A DNA stretch of 64,000 nucleotides from Eubacteriaceae bacterium. Its GTDB lineage: Bacteria; Bacillota; Clostridia; Eubacteriales; Anaerofustaceae. Of this stretch, positions 33,344 through 42,488 are shown piece after piece; position 1 is the first letter of the stretch; every line of letters begins with the position of its first letter. The DNA lies in assembly GCA_017531485.1 (NCBI GenBank), contig JAFXKY010000046.1, forward strand, positions 124,001 through 188,000. The letters are read 5' to 3'. The notes beneath the pieces are model-generated. The model searched no databases and had not been told where the DNA came from. It saw only the letters and a list, made by a program, of their open reading frames with translations. The translations under genes and the position numbers were made by a program.

Positions 33344-34909
33344 TTACTTTTTAAGTGCGGAAGATTTATTATTCGCATAACGAAGGATCTGTGTCGCATC
33401 AAGAGCGTTGATCTTATCGTCTGCGTTTACATCTGCTGCGAATTTTGCGAGATCTGCTTCGTATTCATCTTCACCCGTGAGGATCGGAGATTTGTTGTTC
33501 GAATATCTCAGGATCTGTGTCGCATCAAGCGCATTTACTTTTCCGTCAAGGTTCACATCGCCGAGGATGAAAAGGACATTACCAAATACTTCGACTTCAA
33601 ATTCGGCGCTGATTCCCATGAATGATACTGAAACCTGCTGGAATCCGGCAACTGACGGATCGTAACTCGTTACGTCATATCCCGTATCGAGTATTATACT
33701 TGAGCCGTCTGAATATACGACTTTTATGCTCAACCCTGTCAGATCAAGTTCCTCACCTATGGAGTATGAAAGCCTTTCCGGAAGGGTATTGATCATAACT
33801 TCGGTTACGAGCATTATTTCATCGGCTTCCCATCTCGCATAGAGTGTGTGGTTTTTAGCAGTTATGACTTTTGTAGAGTCGGAAACCTTTTCACCGCCTG
33901 ATTTTGCGGTATACCAACCTGTAAACGTATAATTATCTCTCGCAGGATTTGGAAGATCTCCGTAAGTCGCTCCAAGGTTTACCGTTTTCGCGGAAACGAC
34001 GCCTCCTCCGCTTGAATCAAACGAAACGGTATACGTGCTGCTGCCGACAATGAAGTCCTTATTCCAGGAAACGGTTTTCTTCGTGTCTTTTGCCGTGATC
34101 TTCAAAGTATAAAGTCCGTTTTTCAGTTCACCGAATTTGAGGGAATAATTGATATTTGATGATTTGATGTCGAGAGTGTATGCGGATGGCTTTACAGTCA
34201 CCTTCTGCACTTCATTTCCGCTTGCGTCAAGTATATATCCGGTTACGGAAGATATCTTATAGTTGGAGCTTATCGTTCCGACAAGGTTGAAAGAATTTCC
34301 TTTGGTTATATTTTTCGGATAAGACGTAAGGTTTATTTTTAATGTGGATTCTTTGTTCAGCGGAGTATAGTCATCCGGATCAAAAACATACGGATTCTGT
34401 TTATATGTTCCGCCGTGGGTCTTTACTGTTTTCTGAGAACCGGAAGTATTGTCCCAGTAATACTTTGTCGGTCGTGTGTCCACATGAACGAATGTGGTAT
34501 ATTTTCCGACTCCCCTGACACCGATGGATTCCGCATATTTTGCAACTTCCGCAGGTTTTACGCCCGAAACCACGATATCCGCCGCCATACCTTTGATGTG
34601 ATACGAGTTTGTCGCACCACCGACTTTTTTATTATGGGCAGGAGTACGATAACCTGAATTTATCGTTACGGCTTTTCCGAAATGGTCCCTGATGTTCTGA
34701 AGGATCGCAATAAGCTCCATGTCAATATACACTTCATCGCTTCCGTCCTTGCTTGCGAATTCGCTGACTTTGAAATTGGCGCTGAGTTTCGTGTTTCCGT
34801 CAGCTTTCTTTGAGAACAAAACCACCGTGCTCTGGGATGCAAAAACTTCCGTGGGAATAAATGCCATAAGGAGCAACATTACGATAAAAAGACTGATTAG
34901 TTTTTTCAT
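33344..34909 (-). CDS. Secreted M15 D-Ala-D-Ala peptidase with Ig-like, InlB-type repeat and dockerin domains
   Basis: 521 aa. Signal peptide about 1-24 (ends VFA). An M15A/YcbK-type peptidase covers about 40-150 with SGYRTPAHNKKVGG and zinc ligands His104, Asp111 and His142 (YHIKGMAADI, VHVD). A beta domain lies at about 195-300, a Listeria-Bacteroides (InlB B) repeat ending TFTGWY...LYARW near 300-365, a Big_3-like domain to about 450, then a type I dockerin (DVNLDGKVNALDATQILRYS and DVNADDKINALDATQILRYA). It should trim peptidoglycan cross-links or precursors. Start at 34909 follows GGAG. Confidence 0.9.
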   Translation of the reverse strand: MKKLISLFIVMLLLMAFIPTEVFASQSTVVLFSKKADGNTKLSANFKVSEFASKDGSDEVYIDMELIAILQNIRDHFGKAVTINSGYRTPAHNKKVGGATNSYHIKGMAADIVVSGVKPAEVAKYAESIGVRGVGKYTTFVHVDTRPTKYYWDNTSGSQKTVKTHGGTYKQNPYVFDPDDYTPLNKESTLKINLTSYPKNITKGNSFNLVGTISSNYKISSVTGYILDASGNEVQKVTVKPSAYTLDIKSSNINYSLKFGELKNGLYTLKITAKDTKKTVSWNKDFIVGSSTYTVSFDSSGGGVVSAKTVNLGATYGDLPNPARDNYTFTGWYTAKSGGEKVSDSTKVITAKNHTLYARWEADEIMLVTEVMINTLPERLSYSIGEELDLTGLSIKVVYSDGSSIILDTGYDVTSYDPSVAGFQQVSVSFMGISAEFEVEVFGNVLFILGDVNLDGKVNALDATQILRYSNNKSPILTGEDEYEADLAKFAADVNADDKINALDATQILRYANNKSSALKK

Positions 34910-34971
34910 ACTTTTCTCCGGATTATTTTTTTTCATCGTAACATATTCTTCCACATATTGTCAATAAAAAA

Positions 34972-34991
34972 GACCTTGCTTACGCAAGGTC
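34972..34991 (-). terminator. Terminator of the Hsp33-PHP operon
   Basis: Stem GACCTTGC/GCAAGGTC with loop TTAC, followed on the minus strand by six T. It overlaps the last codons of the PHP gene. Confidence 0.85.
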
Positions 34992-35810
34992 ATCCGGTAT
35001 TATTTTCAGAAAATCCTTATAGCTCATTCCGCTTGTGCCGATACATTCGGAATTATTTCCGCCATGGAAATCACTTCCACCTGTTCTTAAAAGGGAGTGT
35101 TCTTCCGCGAAACGTGAGTAGCGGTATTCATCGCTTTTCTGATGGGACGGGCATATGACTTCGATGCCGTCAATTCCGCAGGAAACAAGGTTCGTGAGGA
35201 GTGAATCATCACCTATGAGCTTCGGATGTGCGACGACGCTTATTCCGCCGAGGGAGTGGATAAGTCCGATCATGTCGCAGGGAGAAAGACTTCCCCTTTT
35301 TACGTACGCCGGTTTTCCTTCTCCGATATATTTCTCAAATACCTCGGTAAACTCCTTACAATACCCCTTTTCTATAAGATGTCTTGCAAGGTGCGGGCGT
35401 CCGACACTCGAGCCTGCAGTCTTCATTATCTCCTCAAATGAAACCTTTTCGAGTCCCATTTCATGCAGCTTTCTCACCATCTTTTCCATTCGCAGAACTC
35501 TTTCGTTTTTCTGGATGTCAATGGCTTTTTTGAGCTCTTCAGATGCTGTATCTATAAAATAACCGAGAATATGTACGGAGCGGGAGCCGAAAAAACAGCT
35601 GAATTCGATACCCGACACGAGCTTTATTCCAACTTCATCCGCAAGACTGTAGACCTTCCCGTCTTCATAGGCATCGACAGTGTCGTGATCGGTAATGCTT
35701 ATGACTTTGATCCCTCTCGACGCAGAGTTCCGGATCACTTCTTCAGGGGTGTACTTCCCGTCAGAGGCTGTGGTGTGGATGTGCAGATCGACGGGGTATT
35801 TCCTGCTCAT
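34980..35810 (-). CDS. PHP-domain phosphoesterase (RnmAM/YciV-like nucleoside 3',5'-bisphosphate phosphatase)
   Basis: 276 aa. The metal motifs of the PHP fold are all present: DLHIHTTASDGKYTPEE, SITDHDTVDAY, SVGRPHLARHLI, SVVAHPKL and TGGSDFHGGN. Family members remove the 3' phosphate of 3'-phosphoadenosine 5'-phosphate and short RNAs. The start overlaps the Hsp33 stop by four bases, so the two are coupled. Confidence 0.9.
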   Translation of the reverse strand: MSRKYPVDLHIHTTASDGKYTPEEVIRNSASRGIKVISITDHDTVDAYEDGKVYSLADEVGIKLVSGIEFSCFFGSRSVHILGYFIDTASEELKKAIDIQKNERVLRMEKMVRKLHEMGLEKVSFEEIMKTAGSSVGRPHLARHLIEKGYCKEFTEVFEKYIGEGKPAYVKRGSLSPCDMIGLIHSLGGISVVAHPKLIGDDSLLTNLVSCGIDGIEVICPSHQKSDEYRYSRFAEEHSLLRTGGSDFHGGNNSECIGTSGMSYKDFLKIIPDDLA

Positions 35811-36682
35811 AGTGCCGCCTCCAGCAGACTTTTCAGCTCGTCCACGGAAACGACATACTTTTTATTACAGAAATGGCATACAAGCTCGATATCTTCGCCT
35901 GATGCGATCATATCTTCGATCTCATTTTTACCAAGAGCAAGTATAAGCTTATGGATTTTGTCTTCGTTGCAGTCGCAGTAATATTCCAGCGGCATTTCTC
36001 CGAGCTTATGATAGCGCATATCTCCGAAAAGCGCTTCTGCGATCATATATTCATCATATCCGCCTGTAAGCATTTCGCTTATTGTCGGGATCTTCGCGAT
36101 ATTTTCTTCCAGAACGACAAGTGCTTCTTCGGGGCAGTTCGGCATAAGCTGAAGGATAAATCCTCCTGCAGAAATAATATCAAGATCTCTGCCTACAAAT
36201 ACTCCGAGAGAAACTGCCGACGGAGTCTGTTCGCTCGTTGCGAAATAATAAGTAAAGTCCTGTGCGATCTCGCCGCTGACAAGGTCTACCTGTCCGACAT
36301 ACGGGCTTTTCATGCCAAGATCTTTGACGACGGTAAGTGTGCCTTCTCCGACGATACCGGCAACATCGAGTTTACCGGGATATTTACTGAGGACTTCCGT
36401 CTGCGGATTGAGAATATCGCATTTTACTTTACCTGAATTATCAGCCGTTGCGACGACACGCTGAATCTGTCCCGTACAGTTGATCGTTACAGTCAGAACG
36501 TCCGTGTCGTTTTTAAGCATACTGCCCATAAGGGCTGTTGCGGTAAGAGTTCTTCCCGCCATAGCCGCCGCAGTGGGAGTTGTGCCGTGAAGGCGGTTCA
36601 TCGTTCTTACCGTTTCTGTTGAAAAAGCTATATATAACCTTACGGGATAATCCGTGAGTGAGAAACTGATTATTTTGTCCAT
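35807..36682 (-). CDS. hslO: Redox-regulated chaperone Hsp33
   Basis: 291 aa, normal length. The N-terminal holdase domain includes TPTAAAMAGRTLTATALMGS and the conserved MKSPYVGQVDLVSGEIAQDF region. The C-terminal zinc switch has CDC and CHFC. Under oxidative stress the cysteines form disulfides and the protein binds unfolding clients. I place the start at the ATG at 36682 after AAGAGGTG; the frame can be opened at a TTG at 36748 but without a ribosome site. Confidence 0.96.
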   Translation of the reverse strand: MDKIISFSLTDYPVRLYIAFSTETVRTMNRLHGTTPTAAAMAGRTLTATALMGSMLKNDTDVLTVTINCTGQIQRVVATADNSGKVKCDILNPQTEVLSKYPGKLDVAGIVGEGTLTVVKDLGMKSPYVGQVDLVSGEIAQDFTYYFATSEQTPSAVSLGVFVGRDLDIISAGGFILQLMPNCPEEALVVLEENIAKIPTISEMLTGGYDEYMIAEALFGDMRYHKLGEMPLEYYCDCNEDKIHKLILALGKNEIEDMIASGEDIELVCHFCNKKYVVSVDELKSLLEAAL

Positions 36683-36958
36683 AAAAACACCTCTTTTGTA
36701 GATTATAACATATTCTTCGGATAAAATAAAGGATGTATTTTCAGACAAATCAAAAACATTTTATTCCACAAATCAGAGATTTTATAAAAATCAATCTGTG
36801 TAAGGCTAAAAATGCGGCATTGAAAGCAAGATATGAGCATCACATGACAATCGGACAAAACAATATACTCTTTCTGTCTTTATAAGCGGGAATCTTTTTC
36901 TTTATTACGTGGCGGATATGTGTTAAAATAGCAATAATATATCTGAATGGGAGAAAAA

Positions 36959-38140
36959 ATGAACAGGAAAATAATATCAGTTTTATTGGTGCTGATGATA
37001 ATATTATCATCCATGACCCTTTATTCGTGTGATAAACAAAATATACTTACTGACGAAGAAAAAGCATTTGTAGATGAAGTGAAAAATACATCATCTCAGT
37101 ATTACCGCTCCCTCCTTACGGATGATGAGGAAATTCTGCTGTATGACGAGATCCTGTCTGCGGTAATACTCCACGACAAAGAGTATACCATCAGGCATTT
37201 CGACTCGGATACGGTAAACAAAGTGGCTCTTTACATAACCCTCGACAACCCGTTTGTTGTGCTCACGGATAATTTGCTGGAATATAAGATGACTCACGAT
37301 CTCGATTCGGAGATCATTGACTATCTTACGGAATTCGACATTCCGTTTTCGATGAATTATGATGATCCTCATGAAGAGATCACTGAAAGTATTTCAAAAG
37401 CAAAAGAAATAATTGAAAATATGCCGGAATACGACGATGAATATTACATCGCTAAATATTTCCATGACTATCTTGCAACGAATGTGTCCTACAGTACAGA
37501 CGAACATACCACCGTCATGCACTGCACCCCTTACAGCGCACTTATCCGGGCTTCGGGGAAATGCGAAAGCTATGCAAGGGCGTATTCACTCTTATGCAAT
37601 ATGGCAGGACTGGAATGCTTTATGGTAATGTACGACCAGTCGCAGTCTGAAGACGGAGTGGGACATATGTGGAATATGGTAAAAATAAACGGGAATTATT
37701 ATTACGCAGACGTTACCCACGATTCCTTTACCCAGGCAATCGGATATCCGAAAAATTACGTCGCGTATGATTATTTTCTCACGGATGAATCAAGTCTTTC
37801 CGAACCTTACCTCATCAGCGAAAAGATCGCTTCGGTGATCCCTGAAGTATCTTCCGATACAGACAACTTCTTCGTCAAAAACGGTCTTGTCTTCAACAGC
37901 TACAACAGAAACACCGTGGGAAAAGCCGCAGGAGAATTTCTCAAAAAACAAAAGGAAGAAGATTTCTGTGGAGTGAGTATCAGATTCACGGACAAAAAAG
38001 CATATGACAAAGCTCTGGAAAAGAGCGAGTTTCAGAAGCTTCTGTACGTCATTTCCCAGAATGACGGATATGGCGCAAAGACATATAATTACGGAACCAA
38101 TGAAAAGCATCTCATAATAAGGATACATCCCAAAAATTAA
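36959..38140 (+). CDS. Transglutaminase-like lipoprotein
   Basis: 393 aa. Lipoprotein signal with Cys24 (LYSC). A transglutaminase-like cysteine-protease core has Cys202 (SGKCESYARAYSLLCNMAG), His236 (GHMWNMVKI) and Asp251 (YYADVTHD). It probably acts outside the membrane on proteins or peptidoglycan peptides. The start is set at 36959 so that GGGAG is the ribosome site. It is 9 bases before the PAP2 gene. The 276-base gap upstream holds a weak TAAAAT -10 (36924-36929) and nothing else I can name. Confidence 0.87.
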   Translation: MNRKIISVLLVLMIILSSMTLYSCDKQNILTDEEKAFVDEVKNTSSQYYRSLLTDDEEILLYDEILSAVILHDKEYTIRHFDSDTVNKVALYITLDNPFVVLTDNLLEYKMTHDLDSEIIDYLTEFDIPFSMNYDDPHEEITESISKAKEIIENMPEYDDEYYIAKYFHDYLATNVSYSTDEHTTVMHCTPYSALIRASGKCESYARAYSLLCNMAGLECFMVMYDQSQSEDGVGHMWNMVKINGNYYYADVTHDSFTQAIGYPKNYVAYDYFLTDESSLSEPYLISEKIASVIPEVSSDTDNFFVKNGLVFNSYNRNTVGKAAGEFLKKQKEEDFCGVSIRFTDKKAYDKALEKSEFQKLLYVISQNDGYGAKTYNYGTNEKHLIIRIHPKN

Positions 38141-38149
38141 GGAGCAAAT

Positions 38150-38692
38150 ATGATAACAAACATTGATCTTGTAATTCTAAGGTTTATGGAATCCATCCAC
38201 AACCCCATGACGGACTTTATATTTTCTGCCATCACATATCTCGGTGATGACGGAAAACTGTGGATCGGAATCGCACTTTTGTTGCTGTTTTTCCCGAAAC
38301 ACAGAAAGACAGCTCTGGCAATGATCGTCGGGCTTATAACATTCCACGTTCTCTGCAACAGTATCTTAAAAGACCTCATCGGAAGGCCGAGACCGTTTGT
38401 TCTGGTGCCGGAACTTTTGAACAGCATTCCCGACGTCGTAGATGTTCCGTCAAGCTTTTCCATGCCGTCGGGACATACGATGATGAGTTTTGTGTGTGCA
38501 GAGATCCTCGGAAGAAACATACCGAAATCAAAGATCCCCGCATATGCGGCGGCTGTATTGATGGGACTTTCAAGGATCTATCTCCTCGTGCATTATCCTT
38601 CTGACGTCATCGTCGGCGCGGCCCTCGGAATCCTGCTCGCAATAACCATAGACAAAGCAAAGAATAAGCTTATAAGGCAAAAGGCGGCTTAA
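38150..38692 (+). CDS. PAP2-family membrane phosphatase
   Basis: 180 aa with about five membrane helices and the three phosphatase motifs: KDLIGRPRP (74-82), PSGH (106-109) and SRIYLLVHYPSD (141-152). Likely substrates are undecaprenyl pyrophosphate or phosphatidic acid-type lipids; bacterial BcrC/PgpB members recycle the cell-wall lipid carrier. In an operon with the transglutaminase-like lipoprotein. Confidence 0.93.
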   Translation: MITNIDLVILRFMESIHNPMTDFIFSAITYLGDDGKLWIGIALLLLFFPKHRKTALAMIVGLITFHVLCNSILKDLIGRPRPFVLVPELLNSIPDVVDVPSSFSMPSGHTMMSFVCAEILGRNIPKSKIPAYAAAVLMGLSRIYLLVHYPSDVIVGAALGILLAITIDKAKNKLIRQKAA

Positions 38693-38705
38693 AACCGCCT
38701 TTTGC
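38677..38705 (+). terminator. Rho-independent terminator
   Basis: Stem GCAAAAGGCGG/CCGCCTTTTGC with a 7-base loop and a T-run after it, overlapping the end of the PAP2 gene. Confidence 0.9.
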
Positions 38706-38733
38706 TTTTTATTTAACTTGCTTTCCGTTCTGA

Positions 38734-40236
38734 TCAACCTCTGCCGGATCTTCTGATTCCGGGTATACGTTCAATAGCACTTCTCACACCACCGTCAAAC
38801 ACCATGGCAAAAGTATTTTCATCGCAAAGTACAAACCTGCTTCTGAATTCTTCTAATTCTTCATCTGAAAGATGCTTCTTCGATGCGTATATGTATTCCG
38901 TTCCGTCTTTTTCAAAATATCCGCATTCCACAAGGGATGAATATGAATACATATACAAATATTCCCTGAATGCGGAATTGCACGGACGCCACGATCTTAC
39001 GCCTCGGTTACTTCCTCGGGTTTCACCAAGATACATAGCCGGAACCATACAACACACACACTCCCTGCAAAATGAATATGAAGCAAGCATCGGAGCATTA
39101 CAAATTGTTCCGAGCCACAGGAAAACCGCAACAAGAAGCGGAAATTCAAGTTCGTATCCTCCGAACAGCAAAGACAATAAATGTCCTGTAATTACCGATA
39201 TCAGTATCAGTGCCCCATATGAAATATATGCCCTTTTCGGTGCGTATATATTTTTCGCACTCAGAGTTTCCCAAGATATTCTGACGTTATCGGATGTACT
39301 GTTGAAAAGTGAATTTTCTATGTGATTATATTCACTTACCCGTTGCATAAAACATAAATCTATATTTCTTATGCCCGGGGTACTTTCATATATACAACGT
39401 ACCTTTTTTTCCTTTGCCCAGGATATTCTCATCACTCTTTCCGGGATATGCTTAACTATTCTGTCCTCTTCAAGGCCATCATCCGCAACAACAAGGATTT
39501 TTTGCATAACGGGAAGTTTAGCTATTGCCTTATACAGCTCACATTCTTCTTTAACTGCATTTTTCATCGGCAAGAAACCGAATACGGAATATGCTTTCGA
39601 AGACAGCTTATCCACAGTCTTATATTTTTCACGGAGTCTGACAAGCCTTTCATATATGTCTTTTTCATGCACGATCTGCGAAATCAGTGATGTTGGCGAC
39701 AGCGGCTTTTCCATTGCGGGAATGAGATAAAGAACCGTAAAGTAATACAGTTCCGAAGGATAAAGCAGTCTGAAATTCAACGCAAACTGCGAAAGTACCC
39801 CCAGGTGAATAAATACATCCCTGTCCTCATAACCGGCCAGATCAAATTCAGACAGGCAAAATACAGGCGCTTCTATCGGGAGTTCCTTTTCAAGATTTTT
39901 CTTACCGTTTCTATAAAAAGCCTTCGATTGATTTATTGCTCCGAACGTATATATACTGTACTTATACACTTCCCTGACATCACTGTACTTTGTTTCTTTA
40001 ATCACTTTTCCAAGGTTTTTCAGAGAAATGCTTTTCTGATCCACACAATATTTCATAAATGCTATGGATATATTTTTCACACCCAGCCAAAGACCGAACA
40101 ACGCAAACAAATATATTATAATTATCCAGTATCCGAGAAAATCAATATCGAATGCCATGTAAACAAACCCACCTGCGAAGAATAAGCCTGCGAGCATTTC
40201 CACAATCGTGCTTGTACTAAGGTATTTCTTTTTCAT
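38734..40236 (-). CDS. Large membrane protein of unknown function, end of the helicase operon
   Basis: 500 aa. Two helices at the N-terminus (about 10-30 and 33-53), a long cytoplasmic part, two helices near 345-385, then a Cys-rich stretch (SFCRECVCCMV) and a C-terminal soluble domain. The start at 40236 follows GGGAG; the frame open to 40260 overlaps the pcrA stop. It lies 20 bases after pcrA on the same strand. No family recognised. Confidence 0.68.
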   Translation of the reverse strand: MKKKYLSTSTIVEMLAGLFFAGGFVYMAFDIDFLGYWIIIIYLFALFGLWLGVKNISIAFMKYCVDQKSISLKNLGKVIKETKYSDVREVYKYSIYTFGAINQSKAFYRNGKKNLEKELPIEAPVFCLSEFDLAGYEDRDVFIHLGVLSQFALNFRLLYPSELYYFTVLYLIPAMEKPLSPTSLISQIVHEKDIYERLVRLREKYKTVDKLSSKAYSVFGFLPMKNAVKEECELYKAIAKLPVMQKILVVADDGLEEDRIVKHIPERVMRISWAKEKKVRCIYESTPGIRNIDLCFMQRVSEYNHIENSLFNSTSDNVRISWETLSAKNIYAPKRAYISYGALILISVITGHLLSLLFGGYELEFPLLVAVFLWLGTICNAPMLASYSFCRECVCCMVPAMYLGETRGSNRGVRSWRPCNSAFREYLYMYSYSSLVECGYFEKDGTEYIYASKKHLSDEELEEFRSRFVLCDENTFAMVFDGGVRSAIERIPGIRRSGRG

Positions 40237-40256
40237 ATGATCTCTCCCAATCAAAA

Positions 40257-42488
40257 TCACATTCGCTTCAGTTCAACGCTTCCCTGCATGATTTTTTTAA
40301 TGCCGACTCCGGCGAATGCGATAGTGATGATACTGTCTCCTCCCTGCACCACAGACGAAACCACCGTCCCGATACCGAATGCGGGATGCTGTACTTTATC
40401 GCCCGGAGCAAATGAGCCGCTTTTTATCTTCGATGAAGACGGTTTTGCGGGGCGGACAGGTTCTGTATATTCCTTCTTCGCCGCATACAACCGTCCTCCT
40501 GCGGTGTAGTCCCTTTGCGGACGGTTGGGAATTACTCTTTCGTCCTTGACGAGGTTTACGAAATTCACGTATTCTTCCGGTATCTCGTCGATATAAACCG
40601 ACGGCTCCTGATTGCGGAATTCGTTGTATACCCTCCTCGTCTTTGCATAAGTCATGAAAAGTCTTTTTCTCGCCCTTGTCATTCCGACATAGCAAAGTCT
40701 TCTCTCTTCTTCCATCTCGCTTTGTTCAGACTGAGCTCTTGTAAGCGGGAAGATGCCGTTTTCCATTCCTGCCATGAAGACATAGTTATATTCAAGGCCT
40801 TTTGCGTGGTGAAGCGTCATAAGGCTGACCTGAGGAGTTCTCGTGCCTTCCTCTTCTTTACTTTCAAGTTCATCACGTAAAGAAACGTATTCAAGATACC
40901 CTTCGAGAGTAGTATCGTCAGAGAGCTTGTAAAAGTCCTCTGCGGCATTTAAAAGTTCTCCGAGGTTGTCGATGCGTCCCTCGGAATCTTCCTTGTTTTC
41001 CTCTTTGAGCATCTTCATATATCCGCTTTCGTAAATTGCTTTTTTAATTATTTCCGGAAGCGGTGCTTTTCCGTCGGACAGGATCTTTATATCGCTGATG
41101 AGTTTTCCGAATTCAATAAGACTCTCTTTGACGGCTGATCTGATTCCAGGGATATTTCCCGCATCAAGACTCGCCTCCACGATGGAATATCCTTTGAACT
41201 GTGCATACTCAGAAAGCTTTTCCATAGCAACATTTCCCACTCCCCTTTTGGGTTTGGTTATTGCTCTTGCAAACGCAACTGTGTCTTTCGGATTAAGGGA
41301 TAATCTTAAATACGCCATAATGTCCTTGATCTCAGCACGTGAATAGAAACTCATTGATCCCACAAGGCGATAATTTATTCCCTTCCGGCTCAGACCTTCT
41401 TCGATGTTTCGCGACTGGGAGTTCATTCTGTAAAGCACTGCAATATCATCTTCGGAAATGCCGGAATTCCTGAGAGCGAGGATCTCAGCGGCAATAACTT
41501 CCGCTTCTTCGAGGTCGCGGTTTGTTGCGATGATCTTGATCTTTTCGCCTCTTTCGTTTTCCGTCCAGAGATTTTTGCCTTTTCTGCCTTTGTTGTTGGC
41601 AATTACGCTGTTTGCCGCATCAAGGATAGTGCGTGTGCTTCTGTAATTCTGTTCGAGACGGATGACCTGTGCATTCGGGAAGTCTTCCTCGAAGTTAAGG
41701 ATGTTCTGAATGTCGGCACCGCGCCATGAGTAGATACTCTGGTCGTCATCCCCGCAAACACAGAGATTTCCCCATCCCGATGCAATAAGTGCCGTCATTT
41801 CGTACTGAAGGGGGTTTGTGTCCTGATACTCATCCACGAGGACATATTTAAACCTTCTCTGATAATACAAAAGCGCTTCATCGCTCGTTCTGAGAAGCGT
41901 TACGGTATGAAACAACAAGTCGTCAAAATCCATTGCGTTGGATTCACGGAGTTTTTCGGAATAAAGCTTATATATTCCGCTCAGGTGTCTTGACGTAATG
42001 GTGTCGTTGTTTTCCTGCGCAAATTCTTCAGGGGATATGTATGAGTTTTTGGCTTTTGAAATGACGCTTGCTGCGAGTTTTGCTGAGATGACTTTGTCGG
42101 AAATATTCATTTCGGCAAGGCAGTCCTTTATTACCTTTTCGCTGTCTTTGTCATCATAAATCGTAAAAGATCTGTCAAAGCCGACGTATTCCGCATATCT
42201 TCTGAGGATCCTTACACAAATAGAGTGGAATGTTCCCATCCACATATCTGAGATATAATCAATACCGAAGCTTTCGATACGGTTTTTCATTTCCTGTGCA
42301 GCCTTGTTTGTGAAAGTCAGGGCGAGAATCTCGTAAGGTCTTGCAAGACCGCTGTCAAGGATGTATGCGATGCGGTGAATGATGGTCCTTGTCTTACCGC
42401 TTCCCGCACCTGCGAGAATCAAAAGCGGCCCCTCCGTCGTTGTGACGGCAAGGGACTGCATGTTGTTAAGTCCTTTTAATATATCCAT
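40257..42488 (-). CDS. pcrA: ATP-dependent DNA helicase PcrA/UvrD
   Basis: 743 aa superfamily 1A helicase. Motif I AGAGSGKT (26-33), motif II DEYQDTN, motif III GDDDQSIYSWRGAD, motif IV QNYRST and motif V/VI TLHHAKGLEYNYVFMAG with YVGMTRARKRL are intact. The C-terminal PcrA-type domain ends GDKVQHPAFGIGTVVSS. It unwinds DNA in repair and replication restart. The ATG directly follows the stop codon of the histidine kinase gene, so it is translated from the same message. Confidence 0.96.
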   Translation of the reverse strand: MDILKGLNNMQSLAVTTTEGPLLILAGAGSGKTRTIIHRIAYILDSGLARPYEILALTFTNKAAQEMKNRIESFGIDYISDMWMGTFHSICVRILRRYAEYVGFDRSFTIYDDKDSEKVIKDCLAEMNISDKVISAKLAASVISKAKNSYISPEEFAQENNDTITSRHLSGIYKLYSEKLRESNAMDFDDLLFHTVTLLRTSDEALLYYQRRFKYVLVDEYQDTNPLQYEMTALIASGWGNLCVCGDDDQSIYSWRGADIQNILNFEEDFPNAQVIRLEQNYRSTRTILDAANSVIANNKGRKGKNLWTENERGEKIKIIATNRDLEEAEVIAAEILALRNSGISEDDIAVLYRMNSQSRNIEEGLSRKGINYRLVGSMSFYSRAEIKDIMAYLRLSLNPKDTVAFARAITKPKRGVGNVAMEKLSEYAQFKGYSIVEASLDAGNIPGIRSAVKESLIEFGKLISDIKILSDGKAPLPEIIKKAIYESGYMKMLKEENKEDSEGRIDNLGELLNAAEDFYKLSDDTTLEGYLEYVSLRDELESKEEEGTRTPQVSLMTLHHAKGLEYNYVFMAGMENGIFPLTRAQSEQSEMEEERRLCYVGMTRARKRLFMTYAKTRRVYNEFRNQEPSVYIDEIPEEYVNFVNLVKDERVIPNRPQRDYTAGGRLYAAKKEYTEPVRPAKPSSSKIKSGSFAPGDKVQHPAFGIGTVVSSVVQGGDSIITIAFAGVGIKKIMQGSVELKRM

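Noticed and set aside
36682-36748. Upstream TTG start that would add 22 residues to Hsp33
   Set aside because: No ribosome site before the TTG, and the ATG at 36682 has a good one and gives the normal Hsp33 N-terminus.
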